A stretch of 33,340 bases of DNA from Chloroflexota bacterium (GTDB lineage: Bacteria > Chloroflexota > Limnocylindria > Limnocylindrales > CSP1-4), in the NCBI GenBank assembly GCA_021802825.1, contig JAJZRG010000044.1:1-33340 (forward strand), read 5' to 3'. Both the position numbers and the translations under genes were made by a program. Position 1 is the first letter of the stretch. Each line of letters begins with the position of its first letter. Positions 15,245 through 22,212 of this stretch are shown one piece after another. Under the pieces are notes generated by a model. That model ran no database searches, was not told the DNA's origin, and saw only the letters and a program-made list of their open reading frames with translations.

Positions 15245-16508
15245 ACCGCGGCGGGCCCCCCTTCGGCCCGGGCTCGCCGTCAAGGTTGGCGCGCCGCGCG
15301 AGCGTCTTGGGCCCCCGGCCATACCTCGCCATGATGTCCACCAGCCGCTCGTGGTCCAGCGCGTGCGCCGTGATCCCGTCCCGGCCCGACATCGTCTCGG
15401 CCGCCAGCAGCGCGTTCACGATGGCCGCCTCGGTCGCCTCGACGGCAGCCTGGAACAGCGGCGTGATCCCGCGATCCACGACCATCTGCGCGCTGGCCGT
15501 GAGCTGCGCGTCGCGCTCGCCGGCCGTCTGCGAGAGCCCGCGATTGCCGGTTGCGAAGGCGAGGATGAGGTCGCCGGAGCTGTGCGAGGCGATGCCGCCC
15601 ATCCGTGCGATGCCGAGGCTCGCCCGCTGCGCCAGCCGCTCGCACTGGTGCGGGAGGAGCGGCGCGTCGGTTGCCAGGATCACGATGATCGAGCCGCCGC
15701 CCGGACCGCTGCGCGACGCCGATGACGGCGACGAAGCCGAGCTCGCGGCGCTGGCGGCATTCGCGACACCAGCCGCCTCGGCCGCCTCGAGCCGCTCCTC
15801 CTCGTCCCACGGGCTCGGCACCTCGGACGTCGGGATCTCCTGGCCCACCGGCACGCCGTCGATCCGCAGGAGCTCGCGTGACCCGTAGTTCGCCTGGACC
15901 AGCGCGCCCACCACCCAGCCGCCGTCGCTCGCAGCGGTCCGGCGCGAGGCGGTCCCGATGCCGCCCTTGAACTCGTGGCAGATCATCCCGGTCCCGCCGC
16001 CGACGTTGCCCTCGGCCACGGGCCCGCCGCTCGCGGACGCGATGGCCGCATCCACGTGGGCTTGTTTCACGTGAAACCCGTTGATGTCGTTGAGGGCGCC
16101 GTCGTACGTCTCGCCCACGACCGGCAGCGACCAGAAGACCGACCGCCTGCCGTGCGATCGAGCCCCTTGGGCGATCAGCGCGTCGTGGACGACGCCCACC
16201 GAGTGCGTGTTGGTGATGCCCACGACGCCGCCGAGGAACCCGGACTCGCGCACCCATTCGAGCCCGGTGAGCTCGCCGTTGCCGTTGAGCCGGTGGCAGC
16301 CCGCGAACAGCGGCTCGGTCCAGACGTCGCCGTCGTGCGGGACGACCACCGTCACGCCGGTCCGCACCGGGCCCTGACCCACGACCAGCGGCCCCTGGCC
16401 CGAGACGAGCGTCGTGTGCCCCACGCGCACGCCCGGGACGTCGGTGATGGCATCGAGCTCGCCTGGCTCGAGCAGGCCGATCCGAATGCCCAGCTCGCGT
16501 GCGCGCAT
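15231..16508 (-). CDS. P1-family peptidase (DmpA / L-aminopeptidase-D-esterase type)
   Basis: A 425-residue N-terminal-nucleophile hydrolase that matures by self-cleavage and trims small peptides, amides or esters. Family landmarks: DVPGVRVGHTTL (23-34), GVVGITNTHSVGVV (94-107), GNVGGGTGMICHEFKGGIGT (167-186), VQANYG (204-209) and GGGSIIVILATDAPLLP (271-287). The predicted cleavage is between G272 and S273, which then becomes the nucleophile. An unusual Ala/Ser-rich insertion of about 30 residues (VANAASAASSASSPSSASRS) sits just before the cleavage site. ATG 16508 follows GGGGAGGAG. The gene is divergent from pabB with 69 bp between them and converges on fic. Confidence 0.92.
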   Translation of the reverse strand: MRARELGIRIGLLEPGELDAITDVPGVRVGHTTLVSGQGPLVVGQGPVRTGVTVVVPHDGDVWTEPLFAGCHRLNGNGELTGLEWVRESGFLGGVVGITNTHSVGVVHDALIAQGARSHGRRSVFWSLPVVGETYDGALNDINGFHVKQAHVDAAIASASGGPVAEGNVGGGTGMICHEFKGGIGTASRRTAASDGGWVVGALVQANYGSRELLRIDGVPVGQEIPTSEVPSPWDEEERLEAAEAAGVANAASAASSASSPSSASRSGPGGGSIIVILATDAPLLPHQCERLAQRASLGIARMGGIASHSSGDLILAFATGNRGLSQTAGERDAQLTASAQMVVDRGITPLFQAAVEATEAAIVNALLAAETMSGRDGITAHALDHERLVDIMARYGRGPKTLARRANLDGEPGPKGGPPRFTIG

Positions 16509-16565
16509 CGCTCCTCCCCGTGTCCCCGGGCGCCCCGGCGGAGGGGCGGTCCTTTGCGTCCACCC

Positions 16566-16577
16566 TATCATCGCCGG
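16566..16577 (+). promoter_or_regulatory. Leaderless-type -10 box of pabB
   Basis: TATCAT (16566-16571) lies exactly 6 nt before the GTG of pabB and there is no ribosome-binding site. Transcription would begin at the start codon itself. Confidence 0.5.
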
Positions 16578-18080
16578 GTGCCCTCCACGCCCGAAGCCCG
16601 TCCCGGATCGCGACCCCTCGCGGCCGGTCATGAGGCGCCCGGATCGGCCCGGTCCGTTCGCGTCCGGCGGCTCCCCGAGCTCGATGGCGTCGCGGCGATG
16701 GACGTCGCCGAGGCGTTTCGCGGCCTGCCCGGGCTCGCCCTGCTGGAGAGCGCGCGACCGGGCCGAATGGGCCGATGGAGCCTGCTGACCGCCGATCCGG
16801 TGGCGGTGCTCGAGAGGGCAGCCGACGCCGTGGACCCCTTTGCCGAGGCGCGGGTGCTGCTGGCGAGGCTGGCGCCGGGCGATCCGCAAGTCGAAGACGA
16901 TGCCGAAGGCCGGGACCGGCCTCCGGAGACGCCCCCGTTCCTGGGCGGTCTCGTGGGCTACCTCGGGTACGACCTCGGGCGGCGGCTCGAGCGGCTGCCG
17001 TCGATGGCCCGCGCGGACCAGTCGCTCCCCGAGCTTCGGCTGGCGCTCCACGACTGGGCGATCGCGTGGGACAGGCGGACGGGCCGGACGTGGCTGGGCG
17101 GGCGAGCGCTCGACGGGGATGCCGCGCGGCTCGAGCGTCGTCTGGGAGAAGTGCGGGAGCGGATCGCGTCGGCTTCGGCTTCGGCTTCGTCGGCTTCGTC
17201 CTTGTCGCCCGCCGACAGCGCCCTCTCCCTCGTCTCGGGCACCACCCACGCGCAGTGGGTCGAGCGTGTCGAGGCTGTCCGCAGCGCCATCGCCGAGGGC
17301 GAGATCTACCAGGCGAACCTCACGAGACGCCTCGAGACGCCCTTCGCCAGCGACCCTTGGCCTCTCTTCCGCCGCCTCCGCACCGGCGACCCCGCGCTGT
17401 TCGCCGGCTACCTCGACCTGGGCGCCAGCCCGCAGACGAGCGCCCCGCGCGCCCTGCTCTCCGCCTCCCCTGAGCCCTTCCTCGCGGTGGACGCCCACGG
17501 CAACGTCTCCACCGATCCCATCAAGGGCACCCGGCCTCGCGGCAGGACGCGCGAGGAGGACCGCACGCTCGCGCGCGAGCTCCTCGCCAGCCGCAAGGAC
17601 CAGGCCGAGAACGTGATGATCGTGGACGTGCTGCGCAATGACCTCGGGCGCGTGTGCGTGCCCGGGACCGTCCGTGTCCCGAGACTCCTCCGGCTGGAGC
17701 GAACGGCTGCCGTCCAGCACCTCGTGACCACGGTGACCGGCCGCCTGGCGACCGGCAAGGACGCCTTCGACCTCCTCGCGGCCTCGTTCCCCGGCGGCAG
17801 CATCACGGGCGCGCCCAAGATCCGGGCGATGGAAGTCATCGAGCGCCTGGAACCGGTGCGCCGCGGCCCGTACTGCGGCACGATGCTGTGGCTGGGGGCC
17901 GATGGCCGGATGGGCTCGTCCATCCTGATCCGGACGTTCGTCGCCGACGGCTCGCGGCTCACGCTCCACGTGGGCGGGGGGATCACGTGGCGGAGCGACC
18001 CGCAGGAGGAGTGGGACGAGACCGTCGTGAAGGCGCGCGGGCCGCTGGCCGCGATCGGCGCTGTGGAGGTGCTTGCGTGA
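16578..18080 (+). CDS. pabB: Aminodeoxychorismate synthase component I
   Basis: A 500-residue chorismate-utilising enzyme that converts chorismate with ammonia to 4-amino-4-deoxychorismate, the first step to p-aminobenzoate and folate. The key motif PIKGTRPRG is present with Lys316, the residue that distinguishes PabB from anthranilate synthase TrpE (PIAGT). Other landmarks are YQANLTRRLE, SPEPFL, ENVMIVDVLRNDLGRV, FPGGSITGAPKIRAMEVIE and GGGITWRSDPQEEWDET. A Ser/Ala-rich linker (SASASASSASSLSPADSALS) separates the N-terminal and catalytic domains. The stop overlaps the pabC start as GTGA. The glutaminase subunit PabA is not in the window. GTG 16578 is chosen for its leaderless promoter and the start of family similarity. 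Confidence 0.93.
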   Translation: MPSTPEARPGSRPLAAGHEAPGSARSVRVRRLPELDGVAAMDVAEAFRGLPGLALLESARPGRMGRWSLLTADPVAVLERAADAVDPFAEARVLLARLAPGDPQVEDDAEGRDRPPETPPFLGGLVGYLGYDLGRRLERLPSMARADQSLPELRLALHDWAIAWDRRTGRTWLGGRALDGDAARLERRLGEVRERIASASASASSASSLSPADSALSLVSGTTHAQWVERVEAVRSAIAEGEIYQANLTRRLETPFASDPWPLFRRLRTGDPALFAGYLDLGASPQTSAPRALLSASPEPFLAVDAHGNVSTDPIKGTRPRGRTREEDRTLARELLASRKDQAENVMIVDVLRNDLGRVCVPGTVRVPRLLRLERTAAVQHLVTTVTGRLATGKDAFDLLAASFPGGSITGAPKIRAMEVIERLEPVRRGPYCGTMLWLGADGRMGSSILIRTFVADGSRLTLHVGGGITWRSDPQEEWDETVVKARGPLAAIGAVEVLA

Positions 18081-18985
18081 CGGGACCGGGACCGACGTTC
18101 GTGTGGGTGGGCGGCGAGGTGCTGCCGGCCGACGCCTGCCACCTGTCGGTGAACGACCGCGGATTCCAGCTGGGCGACGGCATCTTCGAGACCCTGCGGG
18201 CGAAGGCCGGCCGGTGCACCGAGCTCCCCGAGCACCTGGCGCGCTTGCGGCACTCGGCGGCAGGCCTGGCGATCGAGCTGCCCGACGACGTGGAGGCTCG
18301 CGTTGCCGAGGGGATCGCGCGCCTGCTGGCGGCCGAGGTGCTCGACGGGCCGGGTGGCGACGCCTCCGTGCGGATCACCGTCTCGCGCGGGGTCTGGGCC
18401 TCTCGCGGCCTGCTCCCCCCGCGCGACATGCACCTGGCCCCCACCATCGCCATCCAGGCGTGGCCGGTTGAGCCGCCGGCCGCCGGTCACCTCGAGCACG
18501 GCATCGCGATGGTGGCATCGGCCATCCGGCGCGACCCGCAGAACCCCATCGTCACGCTCAAGACCACCTCGCGCGCCGACTACGTGTTCGCCCGCCTCGA
18601 GGCCCGCCGCGCCGGCGCCGACGACGCGCTGTTCCTCACCAACACCGGCCACCTGTCCGAGGCCACGACGGCGAACGTGTTCTTGGTGCGCGAGGCCGCC
18701 GACGGTGTGCTGGAACTGGCGACCCCGGCGCTCGAGTGCGCCATCCTCCCCGGCACCACGCGCTCGTGGCTGCTGCGCTGGGCGGTGGGCGTGGGGCTCC
18801 GGCCGTTCGAGGGCTGGCTGACCCCGGACGAGCTCGCGACCGCAAGGGAGGCATTCATCTCCTCCTCGGTGGCGGGTGTCCTGCCGCTCACCCGATTCAA
18901 CGGCCACCCGATCGGCAACGGGCTGCCGGGCCCCCTGACGCGCCGCGCCCGTGCCGACCGCGAGGCCGTGTTCGGCCGGGGCTGA
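18077..18985 (+). CDS. pabC: 4-amino-4-deoxychorismate lyase (class IV aminotransferase fold)
   Basis: A 302-residue PLP enzyme of fold-type IV that would release p-aminobenzoate and pyruvate from aminodeoxychorismate. Signatures: NDRGFQLGDGIFETLRA (26-42), the PLP lysine K162 in LKTTSRADYVFA, and GHLSEATTANVFLV, where the Glu binds the PLP pyridine nitrogen. GTG overlaps the pabB stop by four bases, so the two steps are co-translated. D-amino acid or branched-chain aminotransferases share the fold; the coupling with pabB decides the call. CTIFETL-type loops and length match PabC. Confidence 0.88.
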   Translation: MTGPGPTFVWVGGEVLPADACHLSVNDRGFQLGDGIFETLRAKAGRCTELPEHLARLRHSAAGLAIELPDDVEARVAEGIARLLAAEVLDGPGGDASVRITVSRGVWASRGLLPPRDMHLAPTIAIQAWPVEPPAAGHLEHGIAMVASAIRRDPQNPIVTLKTTSRADYVFARLEARRAGADDALFLTNTGHLSEATTANVFLVREAADGVLELATPALECAILPGTTRSWLLRWAVGVGLRPFEGWLTPDELATAREAFISSSVAGVLPLTRFNGHPIGNGLPGPLTRRARADREAVFGRG

Positions 18986-19005
18986 GTCGCGAGCACCCCT
19001 GTTCG

Positions 19006-19146
19006 GATCGCTGCCAGCGATCACTTTCGTCGTGAAGGGCCCGCAACAGTCGCCACGAAGCGTCTTCGATCGCTCCCAGCGATTGGCAGCCCAGGACCGA
19101 GCCGTCCTGAGCCACGTGGGGCAAGAAGTGATCACTGGCAGCGATG
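19006..19146. repeat. Three palindromic 17-nt elements spaced exactly 62 bp
   Basis: GATCGCTG-C-CAGCGATC at 19006-19022 is a perfect palindrome. Related copies begin at 19068 (GATCGCTCCCAGCGATT) and 19130 (GATCACTGGCAGCGATG), each 62 bp on. The outer two also form a 20-nt inverted repeat with one mismatch (19007-19026 with 19126-19145), so the RNA could fold on a large scale. It fills most of the 201-bp gap between the convergent pabC and DinB genes, which otherwise holds nothing I can see. Possible roles are a bidirectional terminator, protein-binding sites or a REP-like element. Confidence 0.7.
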
Positions 19147-19186
19147 ACGAGTCCCCTCTCGACTCGCGGGGCTGCCCTCTTCGACG

Positions 19187-19687
19187 CTACGGCAGCGGAT
19201 GCTCGTACGCGAAGAACACGTAGTCGATCGGGTAGGTCGTCACGCCCAGGTCGGTCAGCAACCGCTGCGTCTGCGCGCGATGGTCGGTCCCGTGATTGAC
19301 CACGTGGAAGAGCACCTCCCAGAGGACGAGATCCTTGTCGTCGCCCTCGGCCCACGGGTGCTCGAGCAGGGCGGCGTCCGTGACCCCGGCCAGGAACTCG
19401 AGTTGGCGCCGCTCGACGTCGTCCCAGCGCTCGCGGATCTGGGCGCGCGTCCAGACGGGCTGCGGCGCGTCGGGCATCAGATAGTCGGCCCAGGGGCCGC
19501 CGCTCAGCTCAGTGAACCAGCCCTCGTCGACGGTCATCAGGTGCCAGACCTGCTGGCGCACGGACCCCTGCGAGTAGTCGCTCGGCCGGTCGAACGCTTC
19601 GTCCGACAACTCCGACACGTGGTGCCAGAGCCGGCGATTCATGGCGAAGTGGTAGCCGTAGAGGCGGCGGAAGGCATCGGCGTTCAT
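19187..19687 (-). CDS. DinB-family metal-binding protein
   Basis: A 166-residue four-helix-bundle protein of the DinB/YfiT-like superfamily. The three metal-ligand histidines are visible: the first in VRQQVWHLMTVDEGWF and the other two in FHVVNHGTDHRAQ. Members include thiol-dependent S-transferases (mycothiol, bacillithiol) and many of unknown role. ATG 19687 is preferred over the longer start at 19729 because the family begins at FRRLYGYHFAMNRRLW, and CACAAT stands 6 nt before it as at other leaderless genes here. Cytoplasmic; substrate unknown. Confidence 0.85.
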   Translation of the reverse strand: MNADAFRRLYGYHFAMNRRLWHHVSELSDEAFDRPSDYSQGSVRQQVWHLMTVDEGWFTELSGGPWADYLMPDAPQPVWTRAQIRERWDDVERRQLEFLAGVTDAALLEHPWAEGDDKDLVLWEVLFHVVNHGTDHRAQTQRLLTDLGVTTYPIDYVFFAYEHPLP

Positions 19688-19752
19688 CACCGCATTGTGG
19701 GGGCATGCCCGACAGGAGCCTGTCAGCAATAGCCCGGACCCACGGGCCTCGC

Positions 19753-20238
19753 CTACGGCCTCGCCGGGAACGGCAGGTGGTCCGCCAGCCGTACGACGGA
19801 GATCCGCGACGCCATGTCCGCAAGTTTCGACCGCCAGGCGAGGTCGTTCGTCACCAGATGGTGCACCTGCGATGCGATACCGGTGCCCACGACCAGGGCG
19901 TCAGGCGTGCCGAATCGCCTCGCTGCGCGGAGGTGCGCGGCCTCCTGGGCGACCTGCTCGTCGATGGGCACGAGGACGAGGTGCGGCTGGGAGCGAAGGA
20001 AACCCAGCACCGTGTGGTGCGCCTGAGGCGTGGCCCGAATCGGGCGGATCAGGATCTCCATGACGGTGACCATCGACACCATTCCTGGGTTGCGGCCGGA
20101 GCCGACAAGCTCGTCGACCACGTACCTCGCCACGGGATGCGACGTCTCTGTGCGGTCGAAGTAGGCCGCGAGGACACTCGTGTCAAGCAGGATCCGGTCG
20201 CCGTCGGCGATGGCTTGGAGCAGGGTCTCGAGCGGCAC
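19753..20238 (-). CDS. vapC: PIN-domain ribonuclease toxin (VapC-like)
   Basis: A 161-residue PIN-domain protein, probably the toxin of a VapBC pair that cleaves tRNA or other RNA when freed from its antitoxin. The acidic metal-binding residues are in LLDTSVLAAYFD, TVMEILIRP, GTPDALVVGTG and LVTNDLAW. GTG 20238 lies 5 nt after the antitoxin stop (TGA-gtcgc-GTG), typical for coupled toxin-antitoxin genes. Cytoplasmic. Confidence 0.88.
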   Translation of the reverse strand: MPLETLLQAIADGDRILLDTSVLAAYFDRTETSHPVARYVVDELVGSGRNPGMVSMVTVMEILIRPIRATPQAHHTVLGFLRSQPHLVLVPIDEQVAQEAAHLRAARRFGTPDALVVGTGIASQVHHLVTNDLAWRSKLADMASRISVVRLADHLPFPARP

Positions 20239-20243
20239 GCGAC

Positions 20244-20504
20244 TCAGTCGCCCCAGCTGTCGTGCTCTTCCTTCAGGAAGGCGAGGACCTCCTCGGTCGT
20301 CCCCCACATCCCTGTGAGGCTGCCGGCGAAGCTGCGCGGCATGACTCGAAGATGTGCCACCCCCGGCTCGGCAGGGTCCACCTCGAAGGCCAGGACATCG
20401 TTCGGGGCAGCACCGAGCGCGCGGACGACTGCGTCCGGCACGGTGACCTGGTTCTTGGCGCGAAGCTTCGCATCCGCCTCGACCGGCCCGGTGGTCGTGA
20501 TCAT
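20244..20504 (-). CDS. vapB: AbrB/MazE-type antitoxin (VapB-like)
   Basis: An 86-residue antitoxin with an N-terminal SpoVT/AbrB swapped-hairpin domain (KLRAKNQVTVPDAVVRALGA, about 15-45). The C-terminal segment (MWGTTEEVLAFLKEEHDSWGD) probably wraps around the PIN toxin encoded next. ATG 20504 follows AGGAAA at correct spacing; ATG 20516, twelve bases earlier, is the alternative. It would neutralise the toxin and repress the operon through the inverted repeat upstream. Confidence 0.85.
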   Translation of the reverse strand: MITTTGPVEADAKLRAKNQVTVPDAVVRALGAAPNDVLAFEVDPAEPGVAHLRVMPRSFAGSLTGMWGTTEEVLAFLKEEHDSWGD

Positions 20505-20526
20505 TGATTTCCTCATTGTGCGACGA

Positions 20527-20566
20527 AGGCTAGACAGTCGCATTCAAGCCGTCAAGGTGCGACTGT
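20527..20566 (-). promoter_or_regulatory. vapBC promoter with inverted-repeat operator
   Basis: On the minus strand TTGACG (20550-20555) and TAGCCT (20527-20532) are 17 nt apart. ACAGTCGCA (20534-20542) and TGCGACTGT (20558-20566) are exact reverse complements that bracket the -35 box, a natural operator for the antitoxin. A weak further half-site GTCGCA lies near 20520. Confidence 0.45.
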
Positions 20567-20567
20567 T

Positions 20568-20925
20568 GTGTCAGCCGTCGCACGTCCGCGTCATGTCTGG
20601 TCTGCATCATCGCTCGCGTGCCTTACGCGCGACTTAGTGGAGGGCGGCCCGCACGAAAGTGGCAGGGCTACAGCTTCGGGTCGGCAGCCTTCGGCTTGGG
20701 GCTGGGCTCTGAGGTGGGTCGCTTGGACGGCGAGATCTCCACGACAAAGCCGGGGCGGAGCAACTTGGCGAATCGGCCGCGCTCCACCGGCTTTGCGCCC
20801 TTCGTGGGGTCAGCCTTCTTCGTACGCACGTCGTTCCCGCGCAGACGCGCGTCGAGCGGAGATGATCCGGGCCATCGTACGGGGGAATCAAGGCGGGGCA
20901 TGCCGAGATGGCAAGCCGTGCGGAG
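20568..20925. other. Gene-poor interval with REP-like sequence
   Basis: No gene is supported. The part at about 20825-20905 (CGTTCCCGCGCAGACGCGCG, then GATGATCCGGGCCATC) translates as the PRRRASSGDD / DARLRGND phrases that come from widespread REP-like intergenic repeats. A minus-strand frame at 20668-20901 (77 codons, Lys/Pro-rich end) stays open but starts inside that repeat and has no ribosome-binding site. Confidence 0.4.
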
Positions 20926-21528
20926 TCAGCCGCCTCGTGCCTTGCCAGTCAGCTCCGGCAGCCGATAGCCGCCCGCGCAGCCCTCGACCAGCCTCGCCAG
21001 CCTGGCCGCCCGCGTCTCGGGCCGCCTGGCCGACATCACCCAGTGCGTGACGATCCGCCGATAGCCGACCGGCTGCGCCTCGAACCACGCCCACGCGCCG
21101 GCATGCGCCCCGATCGCGGCGACGGCGTCGTCGTCGAGCTCTGTCGCGTTCTCGAACGAGTAGATCCCCGTCCGATCCTCGGGCCGCTTGGCGAACGCCG
21201 CCTCGCCCGCCGGCCGCATCCGACCCTCCGCCCGCAGCGCCTCCACCCGAGCCACGTTGCGCGCGCTCCAGACGCTCCCCGGCCGACGCGGCGTCACCCG
21301 CAGCGAGTGCGCGTCCGGCGGGATCGGCATGCGCACGCCGTCGATCCAGCCCACGGCCAGCAGCTCGTCCACGAGCTCGGGCCACCCGAACGGCGGCTTG
21401 CGCTCCTTCGTGGTCTTCGGCAGCCCAACCCAGAGCTCCTGCGCGTGCTCGCCGTTGGCCTCGAGCCAGGCGCGGAGCTCCTCGACGGACGCGAAGAAGT
21501 GGACGTCGTGCGGTTCGAGGCGAGGCAT
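20926..21528 (-). CDS. YdeI/OmpD-associated family protein
   Basis: A 200-residue protein of the YdeI family (older name: bacteriocin-protection protein). Its hallmark segments are present: FFASVEELRAWLEANGEHAQ, ELWVGLPKTT, ELVDELLAVGWIDGVRM, SVWSARNVARVEAL near the middle and YRRIVTHWVMSARRPETRAA at the end. A few members are linked to antimicrobial-peptide resistance, but the biochemical role is unknown. It is monocistronic. TATGAT lies exactly 6 nt before the ATG, so it is probably leaderless. Confidence 0.88.
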   Translation of the reverse strand: MPRLEPHDVHFFASVEELRAWLEANGEHAQELWVGLPKTTKERKPPFGWPELVDELLAVGWIDGVRMPIPPDAHSLRVTPRRPGSVWSARNVARVEALRAEGRMRPAGEAAFAKRPEDRTGIYSFENATELDDDAVAAIGAHAGAWAWFEAQPVGYRRIVTHWVMSARRPETRAARLARLVEGCAGGYRLPELTGKARGG

Positions 21529-21534
21529 GGGCGA

Positions 21535-21540
21535 ATCATA
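21535..21540 (-). promoter_or_regulatory. Leaderless -10 box of the YdeI gene
   Basis: TATGAT on the minus strand is separated from ATG 21528 by 6 nt (TCGCCC), with no ribosome-binding site. Confidence 0.5.
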
Positions 21541-21590
21541 GGAGGCACCAACGTCCGAATGGCGGGGCCGCCGCCGACCATCCTGGCTTG

Positions 21591-21884
21591 ATGATCGGGG
21601 ACACGGACGGCGACATCCGCAGGGCGGTGTTCGACTGGCTTACGCAAAACCGCGAAGAGACCGCGCACGAGACGTTCACGCGGGACGAACTGTCGAACTT
21701 TCAGTTCCGCGGGCGACGCGTTCCGCTTGTCGGCCCGCAAGGGATCTGGAAGCCAGCGGAGTGCGAACTCCCGGCCCTGGGCGAGGCCTATGCCAGCGTG
21801 GCGTCCCCGCTGCTCGTCTCGCCCCGCGCAGGCCTTGACGGTGCGGGTGCAGGCCGGCAAGGGCGGGGGCTGGGGCGGCGATAA
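21591..21884 (+). pseudogene. HNH restriction endonuclease, N-terminal fragment
   Basis: From ATG 21591 the first 61 residues (DGDIRRAVFDWLTQNREETA, FRGRRVPLVGPQGIWKPAEC, ELP) match the start of predicted HNH restriction endonucleases of the COG3440 type, whose conserved N-terminal motif is FRGxRVPLVGPQGIxKPxxxELPLS. Similarity ends abruptly near 21773; the frame then runs into unrelated sequence and stops at 21882-21884. The matching C-terminal end is found 11 kb away at 32881-33105 in the same orientation, so this is the left part of a gene split by the island between them. Confidence 0.6.
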
Positions 21885-21891
21885 TGCGGGG
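21880..21891 (+). promoter_or_regulatory. Leaderless -10 box of the HigB-like gene
   Basis: GATAAT (21880-21885) is 6 nt before ATG 21892. It overlaps the stop of the split HNH fragment, so it belongs to the inserted segment or to the junction. Confidence 0.5.
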
Positions 21892-22212
21892 ATGGAGATC
21901 GCCTTCGCCGACCGCGTACTGAGGACGGTGTGTGAGAATGGCGACGTGGCATTGCTGGGTATCGACGCGGAGGTTAGCGACGCGCTGCGGGACCGCCTCG
22001 CCGACCTGCGGGCGGCCGACTCGGTCCTTGGCATGCCCGGCATTGAGGTGATGACTGGCGAGGATCCCGAGCCCACTGCGCAGATCGCGCTCGTCGCGGG
22101 TTACAGCCTCATCGCCAAGGCGAACCACCGCCAGCCCGCCAGAGCGCAGGACGGAACGGTCGATTGGACGCGCGTGCGGAGGATCCAGATCACCCGGATC
22201 TCGAGGATGTGA
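21892..22212 (+). CDS. HigB-like (RelE superfamily) toxin
   Basis: A 106-residue protein matching the HigB / plasmid-maintenance-killer branch of RelE toxins, mRNA interferases that act on the ribosome. It opens MEIAFADRVLRTVCENGDVA, has the helix DALRDRLADLRAADSV, and a strand-rich C-terminal half ending with the typical VDWTRVRRIQITRIS. The stop TGA shares a base with the next ATG (TGATG), so the toxin precedes and is coupled to an HTH protein, the higBA order. Unlike ordinary HigA, that partner is fused to a metalloprotease domain. Confidence 0.75.
   Translation: MEIAFADRVLRTVCENGDVALLGIDAEVSDALRDRLADLRAADSVLGMPGIEVMTGEDPEPTAQIALVAGYSLIAKANHRQPARAQDGTVDWTRVRRIQITRISRM

Noticed and set aside
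15231..17969. A 912-codon minus-strand frame spanning the peptidase and the opposite of pabB
   Set aside because: Only the part from ATG 16508 shows P1-peptidase similarity and has a ribosome-binding site. The rest mirrors pabB codons.
19006..19146. CRISPR array or T-box leader
   Set aside because: Only three imperfect copies, with palindromic units and no cas genes. No T-box sequence (GGTGGNACCGCG), and the downstream gene is on the other strand.
20668..20901. A 77-codon Lys/Pro-rich minus-strand protein
   Set aside because: It begins inside a REP-like repeat, has no ribosome-binding site, and the opposite strand is equally open.
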